Below, piece by piece: positions 18,201 through 25,535 of a DNA stretch of 64,000 nt (position 1 is the first letter of the stretch; the number at the start of each line of letters is the position of its first letter). Below the pieces are notes generated by a model. The model was given only the letters and a program-made list of their open reading frames with translations, ran no database searches and was not told the DNA's origin. Where the stretch lies: NCBI RefSeq assembly GCF_020880695.1, contig NZ_JAJIWO010000008.1, positions 143,743-207,742 on the forward strand, in the 5' to 3' direction. This DNA comes from Mucilaginibacter sp. UR6-11 (GTDB lineage: Bacteria; Bacteroidota; Bacteroidia; Sphingobacteriales; Sphingobacteriaceae). Made by a program: the position numbers and the translations under genes.

Positions 18201-18472
18201 GTAACGCCTAAGGTACCATCATTACTGGCGGTAGAGGTCATGTAGGTCATTCCCTCCACCCCGTTTATCGCTTCTTCTAAAGATGGGGTTACCGACCGTA
18301 AAATGGTTTCGGCGTTGGCGCCGGGATATACGGCGGTCACCAATACCGCCGGAGGGGCTATATCAGGAAAACGCTCTAAGGGCAATTTTTTCAGGCCAAG
18401 CACACCCAGTATCACCAATAGTATGGAGATAACAGTTGCCAGTACCGGCCTTTTTATAAATATTTTAAACAT
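15254..18472 (-). CDS. RND multidrug efflux permease, HAE1 family
   Basis: 1072 residues, the normal size of AcrB-like pumps. Residues 1-30 begin MFKIFIKRPVLATVISILL, as in the family. The fourth-helix proton-relay motif GIVVDDAIVVVEAV carries the paired aspartates, and the signature SGSSLDATNKTF and docking domains lie between the two six-helix halves. The C-terminus has a His-rich tail (DHEDHHHHQNG), which is unusual and could bind metal or be incidental. It exports hydrophobic compounds using the proton gradient, with the adjacent membrane-fusion lipoprotein and OMF. Confidence 0.95.
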   Translation of the reverse strand: MFKIFIKRPVLATVISILLVILGVLGLKKLPLERFPDIAPPAVLVTAVYPGANAETILRSVTPSLEEAINGVEGMTYMTSTASNDGTLGVTVYFKQGTNPDQAAVNVQNRVSQATSQLPAEVVQYGITTTKQQNSFIGAIGVYTEDPKKYDQTFIANYVQINIIPEIKRIPGVGSASIFGGIKDYSMRVWLNPSQMAAYKITPAEVMAAIQDKNLEAAPGKLGVQSKEAFEYVIKYKGKLTQPEEYQNIAIRANADGSVLHLKDVARVELGTYSYTSATHLNGHDGIIIGVIQLSGSNANEIQIAIDKLMEKASKEFPVGIKYNQFYRTKTDLDESITQVEHTLIEAFILVFIVVFIFLQDFRSTLIPAIAVPVAIIGTFFFMNLFGFSVNLLTLFALVLAIGIVVDDAIVVVEAVHAKMEHNPGLSPRAATTQAMHEITGAIISITLVMAAVFLPVSFMTGSTGIFYRQFALTMAIAILISAVNALTLSPALAALFLKNKHTADGHEAPKKGFSEKFYAGFNSSFNYMTDKYIGGVRTLIKNRWVAVSGLALVTVATVYLVNTTKSGFIPTEDQGFVAIAVSTPSGSSLDATNKTFKQAEDQLKTLPSARFVTALSGFNFLTQSSSPSAGVIFLLLKPNEQRGGVKNIDDIQNIVRGKLAGIPGGTFFVFSFPTVPGFSNVEALDVMLQDKTNGRLDKFSGIANNFIGKLMQKKEIAFAFTSYKADYPQLQLEVDDEKASQLGVNVKDILATMQAYFGTAQASDFNRFGKYYRVVVQADIADRTDPAAIDRVFVKNNKGEMVPVNTLVKLTRVFGSETASRYNLFNSIEVNAIPKPGYSSGDAIRAIQEVAKDELPTGFAYEFSGQTREEISSGGQSTIVFLMCLIFVYFLLSAQYESYILPLAVILSIPTGVFGVFVVLGLTGIENNIYVQVALIMLIGLLAKNAILIVEFAIQRRRAGRDLVASAIEAAKLRLRPIVMTSLAFVFGLFPMSIATGPSAQGNHSISIGAAGGMVSGVLLGLFIIPVLFVIFQHLQEKITGVPFALDKDHEDHHHHQNGVTIPAVPETQLV

Positions 18473-18581
18473 GATGTGTTGTGTTGTAGAATCAAGCGCC
18501 AGTATCTAAGGGTTAAGACAAAAACGTCTATCTCCAAACTATCCTGATTTCCTGATTCCCGGTTCTTGATTCTTTTAAATA

Positions 18582-19766
18582 TTAGTTTTTAGCAACCTTG
18601 TCTGCCGCTTTTTGCGGGGCTATTTTAACGCCTTCCTGTAAGTGGTCAATACCGCTTAATACAATCTGGTCGCCTGCTTTTACGCCGTCTTTAACTAGGT
18701 AATCTGTGCCATTTTTACCTTCGATGGTGATCGGTACTTTTTTCACTTTGTTGCTATCTGCTACTGTAAATACAAATATTTTGTCCTGCATTTCAATAGT
18801 GGCAGATTCAGGCACGGTAAGCGCGTTGGCATGTAGCAAACTTAAACGGATCTTACCGGTATTGCCCGAGCGCAGCAGGCCCTGCGCGTTGGCAAAGCTG
18901 GCACGTACCGTAATGGCGCCGGTAGTTTTGTCAAACTGGCCGTCAATCATATCTATCTTACCTTTAATAGCGTATTCGGTGTTGTCAGCCAGTAATAAAG
19001 CTACCGGTGGCAGGTGGTTTATTTTGTCCCTTAAGGTTGAGCCGGCATATTGGTCTTTAAAGCCTACGAAATCTTTCTCGCCTAATGAGAAGTAAACATG
19101 AACGTTATGTACATCTGATAACTGCGTTAAAGCTTCAACATCCTGCGGCGAAACCAGGCTACCCTGTTTTTTTAGCAGACGACCCAGGTAACCGCTCACG
19201 GGCGCTTTTATTAATGTGTACCCCAGGTTGATCTGCGCGGTTGAAACATTTGCCTTTGCCGATTCGATATTGGCTTTGGCGATCTGGAAAGTGGCTTTCG
19301 CTGTTTTAAGCTGATAGTCTGAAACAACTTTGTTGGCAACAAGCGGGGTTAATTTGTCAATCTCTAGCTGTGCATTAGCTTGTGCGGCTTCTGCGGCATG
19401 CAGGCTGGCCAGTGCATTATTTAATGCGGCGCGGTAAGGCTGATCATTTATTTTAAATAACGGCTGACCGGCTGATACCAAAGCGCCTTCGTCAACAAAT
19501 ACGCGGTCTAATGACCCGCCAACCTGCGGACGGATCTCAACGTTAACCGCGCCTTCAATAGAAGCCGGATATTCCTGGTAAGTAGTTACCGAGCTGGTTT
19601 GAACAGTACCCACCGGTAATGACGGCGGCGGCGGTGCCGGCGTGGCGGCGGGCGTTGATGAACAGCTGTTTAATAAAAGCAGCGATGCCAGTGCTAGCGC
19701 AATTGCTATAACACTATTAATTTTTTTAACAGTGTTAAATGAATAAGGAAGTGATGGAGTTGTCAT
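18582..19766 (-). CDS. RND efflux periplasmic adaptor (membrane-fusion lipoprotein)
   Basis: 394 residues. A lipobox LLLNSC (cysteine about 35) follows the hydrophobic helix, then a proline-rich tether. The protein has lipoyl half-motifs and a coiled-coil hairpin (about 90-175; AAEAAQANAQLEIDKL, KAKANVSTAQINL-type helices), a beta-barrel and a membrane-proximal domain. It bridges the RND pump and the outer-membrane duct. The start at 19766 is kept because it gives a complete lipoprotein signal. One copy of the TTAACA-N-TGTTAA operator lies inside its first codons (FNTVKK). Confidence 0.93.
   Translation of the reverse strand: MTTPSLPYSFNTVKKINSVIAIALALASLLLLNSCSSTPAATPAPPPPSLPVGTVQTSSVTTYQEYPASIEGAVNVEIRPQVGGSLDRVFVDEGALVSAGQPLFKINDQPYRAALNNALASLHAAEAAQANAQLEIDKLTPLVANKVVSDYQLKTAKATFQIAKANIESAKANVSTAQINLGYTLIKAPVSGYLGRLLKKQGSLVSPQDVEALTQLSDVHNVHVYFSLGEKDFVGFKDQYAGSTLRDKINHLPPVALLLADNTEYAIKGKIDMIDGQFDKTTGAITVRASFANAQGLLRSGNTGKIRLSLLHANALTVPESATIEMQDKIFVFTVADSNKVKKVPITIEGKNGTDYLVKDGVKAGDQIVLSGIDHLQEGVKIAPQKAADKVAKN
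19725..19739. promoter_or_regulatory. TetR operator site inside adaptor gene start
   Basis: A perfect palindrome TTTAACAGTGTTAAA. It lies in codons 10-14 of the adaptor gene and matches the sites upstream of the gene and of tetR. A bound repressor here would block elongation or initiation. Confidence 0.6.
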
Positions 19767-19804
19767 GGTGTATTTATTTTAATAGTAGATTTTGAATTTG
19801 ATTA

Positions 19805-19837
19805 ATTAACACTGTTAAATAGTTTAACAATGTTAAT
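19805..19837. promoter_or_regulatory. Pair of TetR operators in the tetR-adaptor gap
   Basis: Two palindromes, TTAACACTGTTAA at 19806-19818 and TTAACAATGTTAA at 19824-19836, have centres 18 bp apart. They fill the 107-bp gap between tetR and the adaptor gene, where the pump promoter must lie. The spacing of nearly two helical turns suits cooperative dimer binding. Confidence 0.75.
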
Positions 19838-19873
19838 TCTGTTGTAAAAAATTTTATCCTTTTAACGATGTTG

Positions 19874-20485
19874 TTAGCCGGTTATCGACCGGATAATGCC
19901 GCTGATAGCGGTCTTTAAAACTTCGTGGTTGGTTTCATCGCTGGTACCGCGGTTAACCATATTGATTGATATTAATCCGTGAATAACCGACCAAAACGTA
20001 TAGTACTTAATACAAATCTCGTCTTCGGTTGGCACATGCGGCGCCATTATCGGCGTCATCAGTTCAACAATTACGTCCCATATCAGGTCCATAGGCAGTT
20101 CAGATTCGGGCATCTTCTTAGCCATCTCGCAACAGCTGGTTTCAACGCCGTACATCACCTGGTACAGTTCTTTTTCGGCAAAGGCAAAGTTCCAGTAGGC
20201 CAGCCACATGGCTTCCAGCTGTTTGGCCGGTAAGCGGTGCCTGCTTTTTGCAGCTTCCAGATCTTTAGCTAATAACAAAAACCCCTTACGGGTAAGCTCC
20301 AATAAGATAGCCCCTTTGTTTGAGAAGTATTCATAAATAATAGGCGCCGTATATTCTATCTCGTCTGCTATCTTACGCATACTTAAGGCATCCCATCCCC
20401 CCTCTTTTACAATCTTCAAAGAAGCATCCAGTATATTGCAACGGGTTTCTTCTTTTAAACGTAATATCCTGTCTTTACTTGCCAT
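19874..20485 (-). CDS. TetR/AcrR family repressor of the efflux operon
   Basis: 203 residues. The N-terminal helix-turn-helix (about 15-60; LDASLKIVKEGGWDALSMRK then EIEYTAPIIYEYFSNKGAIL) is typical of TetR. The C-terminal half is the variable ligand-binding and dimerisation part. It is the first gene of the operon leading to the adaptor, pump and duct. Five copies of a 13-bp palindrome surround it, two upstream of its own start and three around the adaptor start. This strongly suggests self-regulation and control of the pump, with release when a pump substrate binds. Confidence 0.9.
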   Translation of the reverse strand: MASKDRILRLKEETRCNILDASLKIVKEGGWDALSMRKIADEIEYTAPIIYEYFSNKGAILLELTRKGFLLLAKDLEAAKSRHRLPAKQLEAMWLAYWNFAFAEKELYQVMYGVETSCCEMAKKMPESELPMDLIWDVIVELMTPIMAPHVPTEDEICIKYYTFWSVIHGLISINMVNRGTSDETNHEVLKTAISGIIRSITG

Positions 20486-20506
20486 GCTGTTTTGGGCATT
20501 AATTTA

Positions 20507-20521
20507 TTTAACACTGTTAAA
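20507..20521. promoter_or_regulatory. TetR operator upstream of tetR (proximal)
   Basis: Perfect palindrome TTTAACACTGTTAAA, 22 bp upstream of the tetR start. It is part of the same site family as those at 19.7-19.8 kb and is placed for autoregulation. Confidence 0.75.
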
Positions 20522-20574
20522 CGGTACAAATGTATAACGCTTTTTTTAATAGCGTATCATTTATTTGTCATGAA

Positions 20575-20589
20575 TTTAACAGTGTTAAA
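20575..20589. promoter_or_regulatory. TetR operator upstream of tetR (distal)
   Basis: Perfect palindrome TTTAACAGTGTTAAA, identical to the site inside the adaptor gene. It lies about 90 bp upstream of the tetR start and 68 bp from the proximal site, so looping or a second promoter is possible. Confidence 0.7.
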
Positions 20590-20741
20590 TAAATTAATGA
20601 GTGTATTAGCGAATGAGTGATGGAGTGAATGGTTTTTAGCGCCTAAACAACCTAATCACTAATTAACTAATCTCTAATCACTACACTTTCAAAGAACAAA
20701 TTATATATATCGATACGCTCGTCAGCGTCTGTAATGTTTAG

Positions 20742-21686
20742 TTAATTAAAGGTTTGCCTGAACTCCAGGGGCGAAAGCCCGGTCTTGGCCTTGAACAAAC
20801 GACTGAAAGACTGCGGGTGATCAAAACCCAACTCGTAGGAGATCTCGCTTACAGACAGCTCCGTGGTCGAGATCTTTTCTTTGGCCTTCTCCAGCATTTT
20901 GTCCTGGATATGCTGTTGTGTATTGCGCCCGGTGAGTGTTTTAAGTAATCCGCTTAAATAGTTGGGCGATATATTTAATTTTTCGGCTACATACTGTACA
21001 CTGGGCGAGCCGTGCGCCAACAGATCCCTGCCGTTAAAATAGCCGTTCAGCAAATCCTCCAACCGGTCAAGCATTTGGTTATTCTCGATCCTACGGCTAA
21101 GGAACTGGCGGTTGTAAAACCTGTCAGAATAATTCAACAGCGTTTCTATATGCGATATAATGATATCCTGGCTAAACCTGTCCATGTTGGCATTATACTC
21201 CGCCTGGATATTCTGTATGATACTGATCATTATCGCCTCCTCTTTTTCGGTTAATGCCAGCGCCTCATTTACGGCATAATCAAAGTACTCGTACCGCCTT
21301 ATTATCTTGGCCAACGGCGTTTTCCATAAAAAATCAGGATGTATATAAAGCCCCCACCCGGTAGTTTTATTTGCTTCGTCATACCTTGCCGGCGGACCAA
21401 ATACCTGCCCCGGCGCCATAAAATACATAATACCGCCCTGGGTTTGATACTGCTGCTGCCCGTACCTGAAACCACTGCCACTGTGCCGCTTTAAGGTGAT
21501 ACAATAAAAATCGATCGTGCGGCTAACCGGCGGATCTGTCATTACCCATCTTACATCGGCCATGTTAATAACGCTGACTAACGGATGCTCCGGCCTGGGC
21601 AAACCGGCTAAATGATGATATTCATCAATCGTGCGGATGCGGTATGGTTCTGTTGCTGACATAGGTGATTTTTTACTGATGTGCAA
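20742..21686 (-). CDS. AraC family transcriptional regulator
   Basis: 314 residues with a cupin-like N-terminal sensing half and a C-terminal double helix-turn-helix (about 215-312). Family features include YVAEKLNISPNYLSGLLKTL, EISYELGFDHPQSFSRLFKA and TGLSPLEFR. It faces away from the efflux operon and no obvious target gene is adjacent, so its regulon is unknown. Confidence 0.9.
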   Translation of the reverse strand: MHISKKSPMSATEPYRIRTIDEYHHLAGLPRPEHPLVSVINMADVRWVMTDPPVSRTIDFYCITLKRHSGSGFRYGQQQYQTQGGIMYFMAPGQVFGPPARYDEANKTTGWGLYIHPDFLWKTPLAKIIRRYEYFDYAVNEALALTEKEEAIMISIIQNIQAEYNANMDRFSQDIIISHIETLLNYSDRFYNRQFLSRRIENNQMLDRLEDLLNGYFNGRDLLAHGSPSVQYVAEKLNISPNYLSGLLKTLTGRNTQQHIQDKMLEKAKEKISTTELSVSEISYELGFDHPQSFSRLFKAKTGLSPLEFRQTFN

Positions 21687-21810
21687 TTACTTTTTTAACA
21701 ATACAAATGTAGGGGCATTAATCAAAATAAAATTAACCGGATACACGCAAGTTGTAACCAAATCTAAGAATGATGATGGTGGATACTGTACCGTGAGTAT
21801 AAAGCAGTTT

Positions 21811-21966
21811 GTCATTTCGAACCGAGGTACGAGGGAGAACTTCTCTCTTGAGCGATAGCGAAAAAATCTTATAAAAGCGATTATATACAAGCGATCCGCA
21901 GCATGGAGTTTAAGATTTCTCGTCGCTCCTCGCGCTATTGCCCGCCCCTGGCTCGCTCGAAATGAC
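21811..21966. repeat. 156-bp intergenic element with terminal inverted repeats
   Basis: The segment starts GTCATTTCGA and ends TCGAAATGAC, a perfect 10-bp terminal inverted repeat, with GC-rich interior half-repeats. It has no believable ORF. This is the form of small mobile or REP-like intergenic elements found across Sphingobacteriaceae (family knowledge; copy number not checked). Confidence 0.6.
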
Positions 21967-21979
21967 AGCGTGATTTGGG

Positions 21980-22064
21980 CGTACCCCTGCGGGCCGGGCT
22001 GTCCATTCATACGCCTGCAGGCCTTAAGCGCGATGGCCGGTATCCATTTCCATCCCTTACGCGG
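21980..22064 (+). repeat. Dispersed ~85-bp repeat, copy A
   Basis: Carries the shared core GGGCTGTCCATTCATACGC and GGCCGGTATCCATTTCCATC. It matches copy B (23029-23117, inverted) and, more loosely, copy C (28830-28904). It is non-coding and lies next to the stop of the AT-rich membrane-protein gene. Confidence 0.7.
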
Positions 22065-22072
22065 CATTGCAG

Positions 22073-22477
22073 CTACAGACCCGAAGCATTCCCAATTGAT
22101 ATGTAAGCCATAAAATCGTTCTTGTCACCACCGTTATAAAAACCATACATTACGAAAGCAATTGTTATGACGCACATAGCTACGGTGTATCTTTCAGAAA
22201 ATTTGTACCGCCATATAGGGCATATCTTACTAAATAGACTAACTATCATAATTGATATAAAAGCGAAAATATACCTTATGAAATAAATTATTGATATCCC
22301 TATTACTAAAAACGAAAGCCAAAAAACAAAAGAGTTTATTCTTGATTTCAATTCAAAAAACAAGAGTAAGCCATTTACGCATAACCAGTTAAACCCACAA
22401 AAAATTAGAGGTATAATGAAAAACATAACTATAGCATAAACTACTATACGCAAAGCATCGGAAACACTTGTTTTCAT
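22073..22477 (-). CDS. Hypothetical membrane protein
   Basis: About 134 residues from the start MKTSVSDALRIV; an upstream in-frame ATG at 22507 is also possible. It has three or four hydrophobic segments (VVYAIVMFFIIPLIF, FVFWLSFLVIGISIIYFI, FAFISIMIVSLF, YTVAMCVITIAFVMYGF) and no motif I recognise. It is clearly more AT-rich than neighbouring genes. Copies A and B of a dispersed repeat lie on its two sides in opposite orientation, which hints at acquisition by transfer. No function assigned. Confidence 0.55.
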   Translation of the reverse strand: MKTSVSDALRIVVYAIVMFFIIPLIFCGFNWLCVNGLLLFFELKSRINSFVFWLSFLVIGISIIYFIRYIFAFISIMIVSLFSKICPIWRYKFSERYTVAMCVITIAFVMYGFYNGGDKNDFMAYISIGNASGL

Positions 22478-22565
22478 ACTATGATAATTTAGGTCAATAA
22501 AAATCAACTCGTTAAGCGGCTTAAATATATCAATAACTTATGTTTTTTAGTCTATTTAGGTTATT

Positions 22566-22740
22566 TTAAGACAACGGCACTAATTCTAAATCGTCATCTC
22601 CTTCGTCCTTTTTCTCTTTTTTGGGATTGTAATTAAGTGCTGTTTTTAATTTGATGTTGAAATCAGATAACTCCTCGATTTTTATCCTGCTGTCCGAAGT
22701 TTGCAAAACTTCGGACCGTGTATGCTTGTAGTCTGCGACT
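22566..22740 (-). pseudogene. C-terminal coding remnant without start
   Basis: A minus-strand frame ending at the TAA at 22566-22568 reads like a real acidic protein tail (IEELSDFNIKLKTALNYNP, then KKEKKDEGDDDLELVPLS). It has no ATG: upstream it runs straight into the GTCCGAAGTTT hairpin repeat and then a stop. Probably the 3' end of a gene truncated by repeat insertion. The parent family is not recognised. Confidence 0.35.
22692..22716. repeat. Perfect hairpin, 11-bp stem
   Basis: GTCCGAAGTTT and AAACTTCGGAC separated by GCA. It is followed by GTCTGCGACTAC. This combination is a frequent intergenic repeat in Bacteroidota, as far as I recall. Confidence 0.6.
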
Positions 22741-22746
22741 ACCCCC

Positions 22747-22848
22747 GCTACCGCAAGCGTCCCGCTTGTGGTGCATCATACAGGTAGAAGATAGGCAAGC
22801 AAAGCGTTAACCTATCACCGTACCACAAGCGGGGACGCTTGCGGTAGC
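22747..22848. repeat. Large inverted repeat, ~26-bp arms
   Basis: The left arm (22747-22772, CTACCGCAAGCGTCCCGC core) and right arm (22822-22848) pair with a single bulged base. The loop holds a smaller GATAGG/CCTATC pair. It is non-coding, and a cruciform or structured transcript is possible. Confidence 0.7.
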
Positions 22849-22942
22849 TTTTGAATAAATAACATACCCACACAGGAATGACACACCCCTTCGCCGCTCT
22901 CAGGAGGGGAATCGCACGAGGGTGCCGCGCAGATGGCTGTCG

Positions 22943-22970
22943 GTGGAGACGCAAAATATTGCGTCTCCAC
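22943..22970. repeat. Perfect hairpin, 12-bp stem
   Basis: GTGGAGACGCAA and TTGCGTCTCCAC around the 4-nt loop AATA. There is no T-tract, so it is a repeat hairpin and not a normal terminator. Confidence 0.65.
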
Positions 22971-23028
22971 GGCACGGTAATTCATCAATCCTACGAATCA
23001 TGGTTCAGACAAATGGCCAGTCGCGCCG

Positions 23029-23117
23029 GCCTGCGTTAGGGATGGAAATGGATACCGGCCCCGCGCCTAATGCCTGGTGCGCGTATGAATGAACAGCCCG
23101 GGCCGGAGGCAACGCAC
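23029..23117 (-). repeat. Dispersed ~85-bp repeat, copy B (inverted)
   Basis: The reverse complement matches copy A over most of its length, including GGGCTGTTCATTCATACGC and GGCCGGTATCCATTTCCATC. With copy A it brackets about 960 bp as an inverted pair. Confidence 0.7.
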
Positions 23118-23283
23118 GTGTTAGTGATTAGAGATTGGTTGATTAGAGATTAGTCTTGTCGCTTGTTAAACCCCTCCTACACCCTCCCCGGGGGGAAGGA
23201 TCCGATAGCTATCGGATTGCACGGGCCGGGGCTCTTTGTTCTTGTCCGCTACTGTCCGCTAGTAACACCATTACCGTAAAAAC

Positions 23284-23316
23284 AAAAAGCCCGGGATCTT
23301 CCGGCCCGGGGCTTTT
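23284..23316 (-). terminator. Rho-independent terminator of the VOC gene
   Basis: AAAAGCCCGGG and CCCGGGGCTTTT form a GC-rich stem with one extra G in one arm. On the minus strand the stem is followed by a T-run. It lies about 43 bp after the VOC gene stop. Confidence 0.75.
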
Positions 23317-23358
23317 ATTGCGGGTAGCCTGTCGGACTAACCCCCGAACGGCTATTGG

Positions 23359-23772
23359 TTAACCCACGTGCTCGGGCATGCCGTTGGGGTCCATCCATAC
23401 ATATTCCCAGTGGTGGCCGTCAAGGTCGGCAAAGCTGTGCTGGTACATAAAGCCGTAGTCGGTAGCCGGGTTGGGTATGGTTGCGCCTGCTGCTTCTGCT
23501 TTGGCTACCATTTCGTTAACGGCATCCTTACTGTCGGCCGAGATGCAGATAGAGCACTCTACGGATTTGTGGGCATCAATAATTTCTTTTTCAGTAAACG
23601 TCTGAAAGAAAGGCCGCGTAAGCAGCATGATGTAAATGGTATCGCTGATGACCATGCAGGTTGCTTTGTCGTTGGTAAATTTGGGGTTAAACGTATAACC
23701 CAATTTGGTAAAAAATTCTACAGATTTGTTAAGATCGTTTACCGCCAGGTTTAAAAAAATTTGAGTTGCCAT
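23359..23772 (-). CDS. VOC superfamily (glyoxalase-like) protein
   Basis: 137 residues with two beta-alpha-beta-beta-beta modules. The N-terminus (FLNLAVNDLNKSVEFFTKLG) and C-terminus (FADLDGHHWEYVWMDP) are typical of the Bacteroidota VOC subgroup annotated as glyoxalase/bleomycin-resistance-like. A metal-binding glutamate in HHWEYVW is visible. The substrate is unknown. It stands alone, with its own terminator and the large repeat island upstream. Confidence 0.88.
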   Translation of the reverse strand: MATQIFLNLAVNDLNKSVEFFTKLGYTFNPKFTNDKATCMVISDTIYIMLLTRPFFQTFTEKEIIDAHKSVECSICISADSKDAVNEMVAKAEAAGATIPNPATDYGFMYQHSFADLDGHHWEYVWMDPNGMPEHVG

Positions 23773-23891
23773 AAGTTTTTTTCTGATTTAGTTTAGCCAA
23801 AGATACAGTTAGGTTACTTACGCGTAAATGTGCAAAAAGGACAATTTAAGGGGGTGATCAGGACTTATGGCTCATTGAATCCGGCTCCCGC

Positions 23892-24153
23892 TCATTTTGT
23901 TGGTGACAACACCAACAAAGGCGGCGGAATGCAGATCCATCCGGGATCTCATTAGCAAGCCGTCAGCCGAAAAGCTTCGGGCGAAAACAGGTAAAACAAG
24001 CCGGGCCGCGCGGCGGCAAGGGCATTGGTAATTTTGCCTGGAGCTGTAGCCCGGCGCGACAAAGGCGGCAAAAGGACCGGGCCCTTCAGGTTTTACCTGT
24101 TTTGCCGCGCAAAGGCCCTGCGCGCCAAAGAAGCCTATCGGCTGCCTTGATGT
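23892..24153. repeat. Tandem repeat unit 1 (lacks front module)
   Basis: Begins TCATTTTGTTGGTGACAAC, with an internal GTTGGTG/CACCAAC palindrome, and runs to GCCTTGATGT. It is nearly identical to 24292-24559 over about 260 bp. The short front module seen in units 2 and 3 is absent here. Confidence 0.8.
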
Positions 24154-24207
24154 ATCCACTTATTGTTTGTTTTTAATGGTGTGGATGAGATCGCTACGCT
24201 AAGTTTT

Positions 24208-24559
24208 GGTTACTTTGTATCAAGACAAAGTAACAGCCCTAGCGGCAATTGAGCGCCGGCGCGCGTTCAAAACGTCCGAAGTCCGCACGAATCATTTTGT
24301 TGGTGACAACACCAACAAAGGCGGACACACGGATAATGCAAATCAATCCGGAGTCTTGTTAGCGGGCCGTCAGCCGAAAAGCTTCGGGCGAAAACAGGTA
24401 AAACAAGCCGGGCCGTGCGGCGGCAAGGGCATTGGTAATTTTGCCTGGAGCTGTAGCCCGGCGCGACAAAGGCGGCAAAAGGACCGGGCCCTTCAGGTTT
24501 TACCTGTTTTGTGCGCAAAGGCCCTGTGCGCCAAAGAAGCCTATCGGCTGACTTGATGT
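24208..24559. repeat. Tandem repeat unit 2 (complete, 352 bp)
   Basis: The front module starts TGGTTACTTTGTATCAAG, a GTTACTTTGT/ACAAAGTAAC hairpin. The long module shared with unit 1 follows at 24292-24559. The next front module starts exactly 352 bp later. Confidence 0.8.
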
Positions 24560-24640
24560 TTGGTTACTTTGTATCAAGACAAAGTAACAGCCCTAGCGGC
24601 AATTGAGTGCCGGCGCGCGTTCAAAACATCCAAAGTCCGA
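24560..24640. repeat. Tandem repeat unit 3 (front module, then decayed)
   Basis: An almost exact copy of the 24208-24286 front module, followed by a shortened CATTTGTTGGGATAATACAC segment before similarity fades near 24690. Confidence 0.75.
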
Positions 24641-24705
24641 CAACACTCATTTGTTGGGATAATACACAACAAAAGCGGGCACACGGCTACATCGGTTAAT
24701 TTTCA

Positions 24706-24922
24706 GGTGATCCACATTACTGATCCACTCCTCAAAAAAGGGCAAAAACAAGCCATTTTTCAATTAATTGATTATCAATTAATTATGAAGTATTTATACT
24801 TAATGATCCTGACTTATAATGCTGATCCGAAGTGATCCGCTTTATTTGCCAAATAGCTGATAATTAAATAATTAACGATTTTAGGTGATCCGGGTGATCC
24901 ACATTTTTAAGTGGATCACCTA
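24706..24922 (+). repeat. GATC-rich 217-bp element, copy X
   Basis: Non-coding, AT-rich apart from eight GATC tetramers, mostly inside TGATCC. It ends in a 10-bp hairpin (GGTGATCCAC / GTGGATCACC, loop ATTTTTAA). The reverse complement of 45121-45338 aligns along its whole length. The best core is TTTATACTTA, GATCCTGAC, then CTGATCC and AGTGATCCGCTTTA. Confidence 0.7.
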
Positions 24923-24938
24923 ACACGGAAACGCGCCT

Positions 24939-25469
24939 TTAGTCCTGCTCCGTCCTGATCAGATTCCGCACATCAAAACCCTTTGCTGCTGCCAGCGCAA
25001 CCAGGTGATTGTAGGTTTGCGAATCCATATGGGGCTTGCGTCCCAGGATCCACAGGTATTTACGGTTAGGGTGCCCCACCAGCGCATACGAGTAATCGTG
25101 CCCCAAACCGATTATCCAGTACTTACCTTTAAACGGCCAGAAGAACTGGACCGCAAGTTTGGCATTGGTCTTCTTATCGGTCACGGTTGCCTTGCCGTTG
25201 GCTACTTTAACTTTACCGTCCTTAATACAGGTGTTTTTAACATGGATGCTGCCATCGTGGTTTAAGCTGTATTCGGCATAGGTATGGCTGCAGCCACGCT
25301 CAAAGCTTTGCGGGAAAGCGGCTATCTCATACCACCTTCCTAAATATTTATCCAGCTCAACATATTGAACGGTTTGTAGTGGTTTATCCTGCGCCTGTAA
25401 AGCCAAAGCAGCTATACCTGCAACGCCCAATAACGCTGATGTCGCTATGATCTCTTTCTTCATCTTCAT
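24939..25469 (-). CDS. Bacterial lipocalin (Blc-like)
   Basis: About 176 residues from MKMKKEI (25469); an upstream ATG at 25496 would add a Cys-rich leader that does not look like a signal peptide. An N-terminal signal helix is followed by the lipocalin motif GRWYEIAAFPQSFERG and the C-terminal LWILGRKPHM. Blc-type lipocalins bind lipids in the periplasm or outer membrane. No lipobox cysteine is visible, so it is probably soluble, unlike E. coli Blc. It is divergent from the SDR-like gene. Confidence 0.88.
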   Translation of the reverse strand: MKMKKEIIATSALLGVAGIAALALQAQDKPLQTVQYVELDKYLGRWYEIAAFPQSFERGCSHTYAEYSLNHDGSIHVKNTCIKDGKVKVANGKATVTDKKTNAKLAVQFFWPFKGKYWIIGLGHDYSYALVGHPNRKYLWILGRKPHMDSQTYNHLVALAAAKGFDVRNLIRTEQD

Positions 25470-25535
25470 ATAACAACAACGGTTATCGCTATCCAAAAGT
25501 TTAGCTATTAAATAAAAAAGACAGATATTTGAATT

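Larger units (their letters stand above)
22508..23358. other. Repeat-rich intergenic stretch
   Basis: 850 bp with no complete gene. It holds a C-terminal coding remnant (22566-22740), three large hairpins, copy B of the dispersed repeat, a GATTAGAGATT-type short-repeat tract (23120-23152) and the terminator of the VOC gene. The separate elements are listed individually. Confidence 0.7.
23773..24938. other. Gene-free repeat island
   Basis: 1,166 bp between the VOC and lipocalin genes. It is filled by a degenerate tandem array with a 352-bp period (23892-24640) and a 217-bp GATC-rich element (24706-24922). Long frames exist on both strands but mirror each other across repeat copies and carry no protein motif, so none is called. 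Confidence 0.7.

Noticed and set aside
21687..22067. 126-codon minus-strand frame
   Set aside because: It runs through the terminal-inverted-repeat element and copy A of the dispersed repeat; no protein features.
24206..24556. Long plus-strand frame and its minus-strand mirror in the tandem array
   Set aside because: Both frames follow the repeat copies, have no domain or normal codon use, and unit 1 and unit 2 would encode near-identical low-sense proteins.
23892..24690. CRISPR-like reading of the tandem units
   Set aside because: Units are 352 bp with full-length similarity and no unique spacers.
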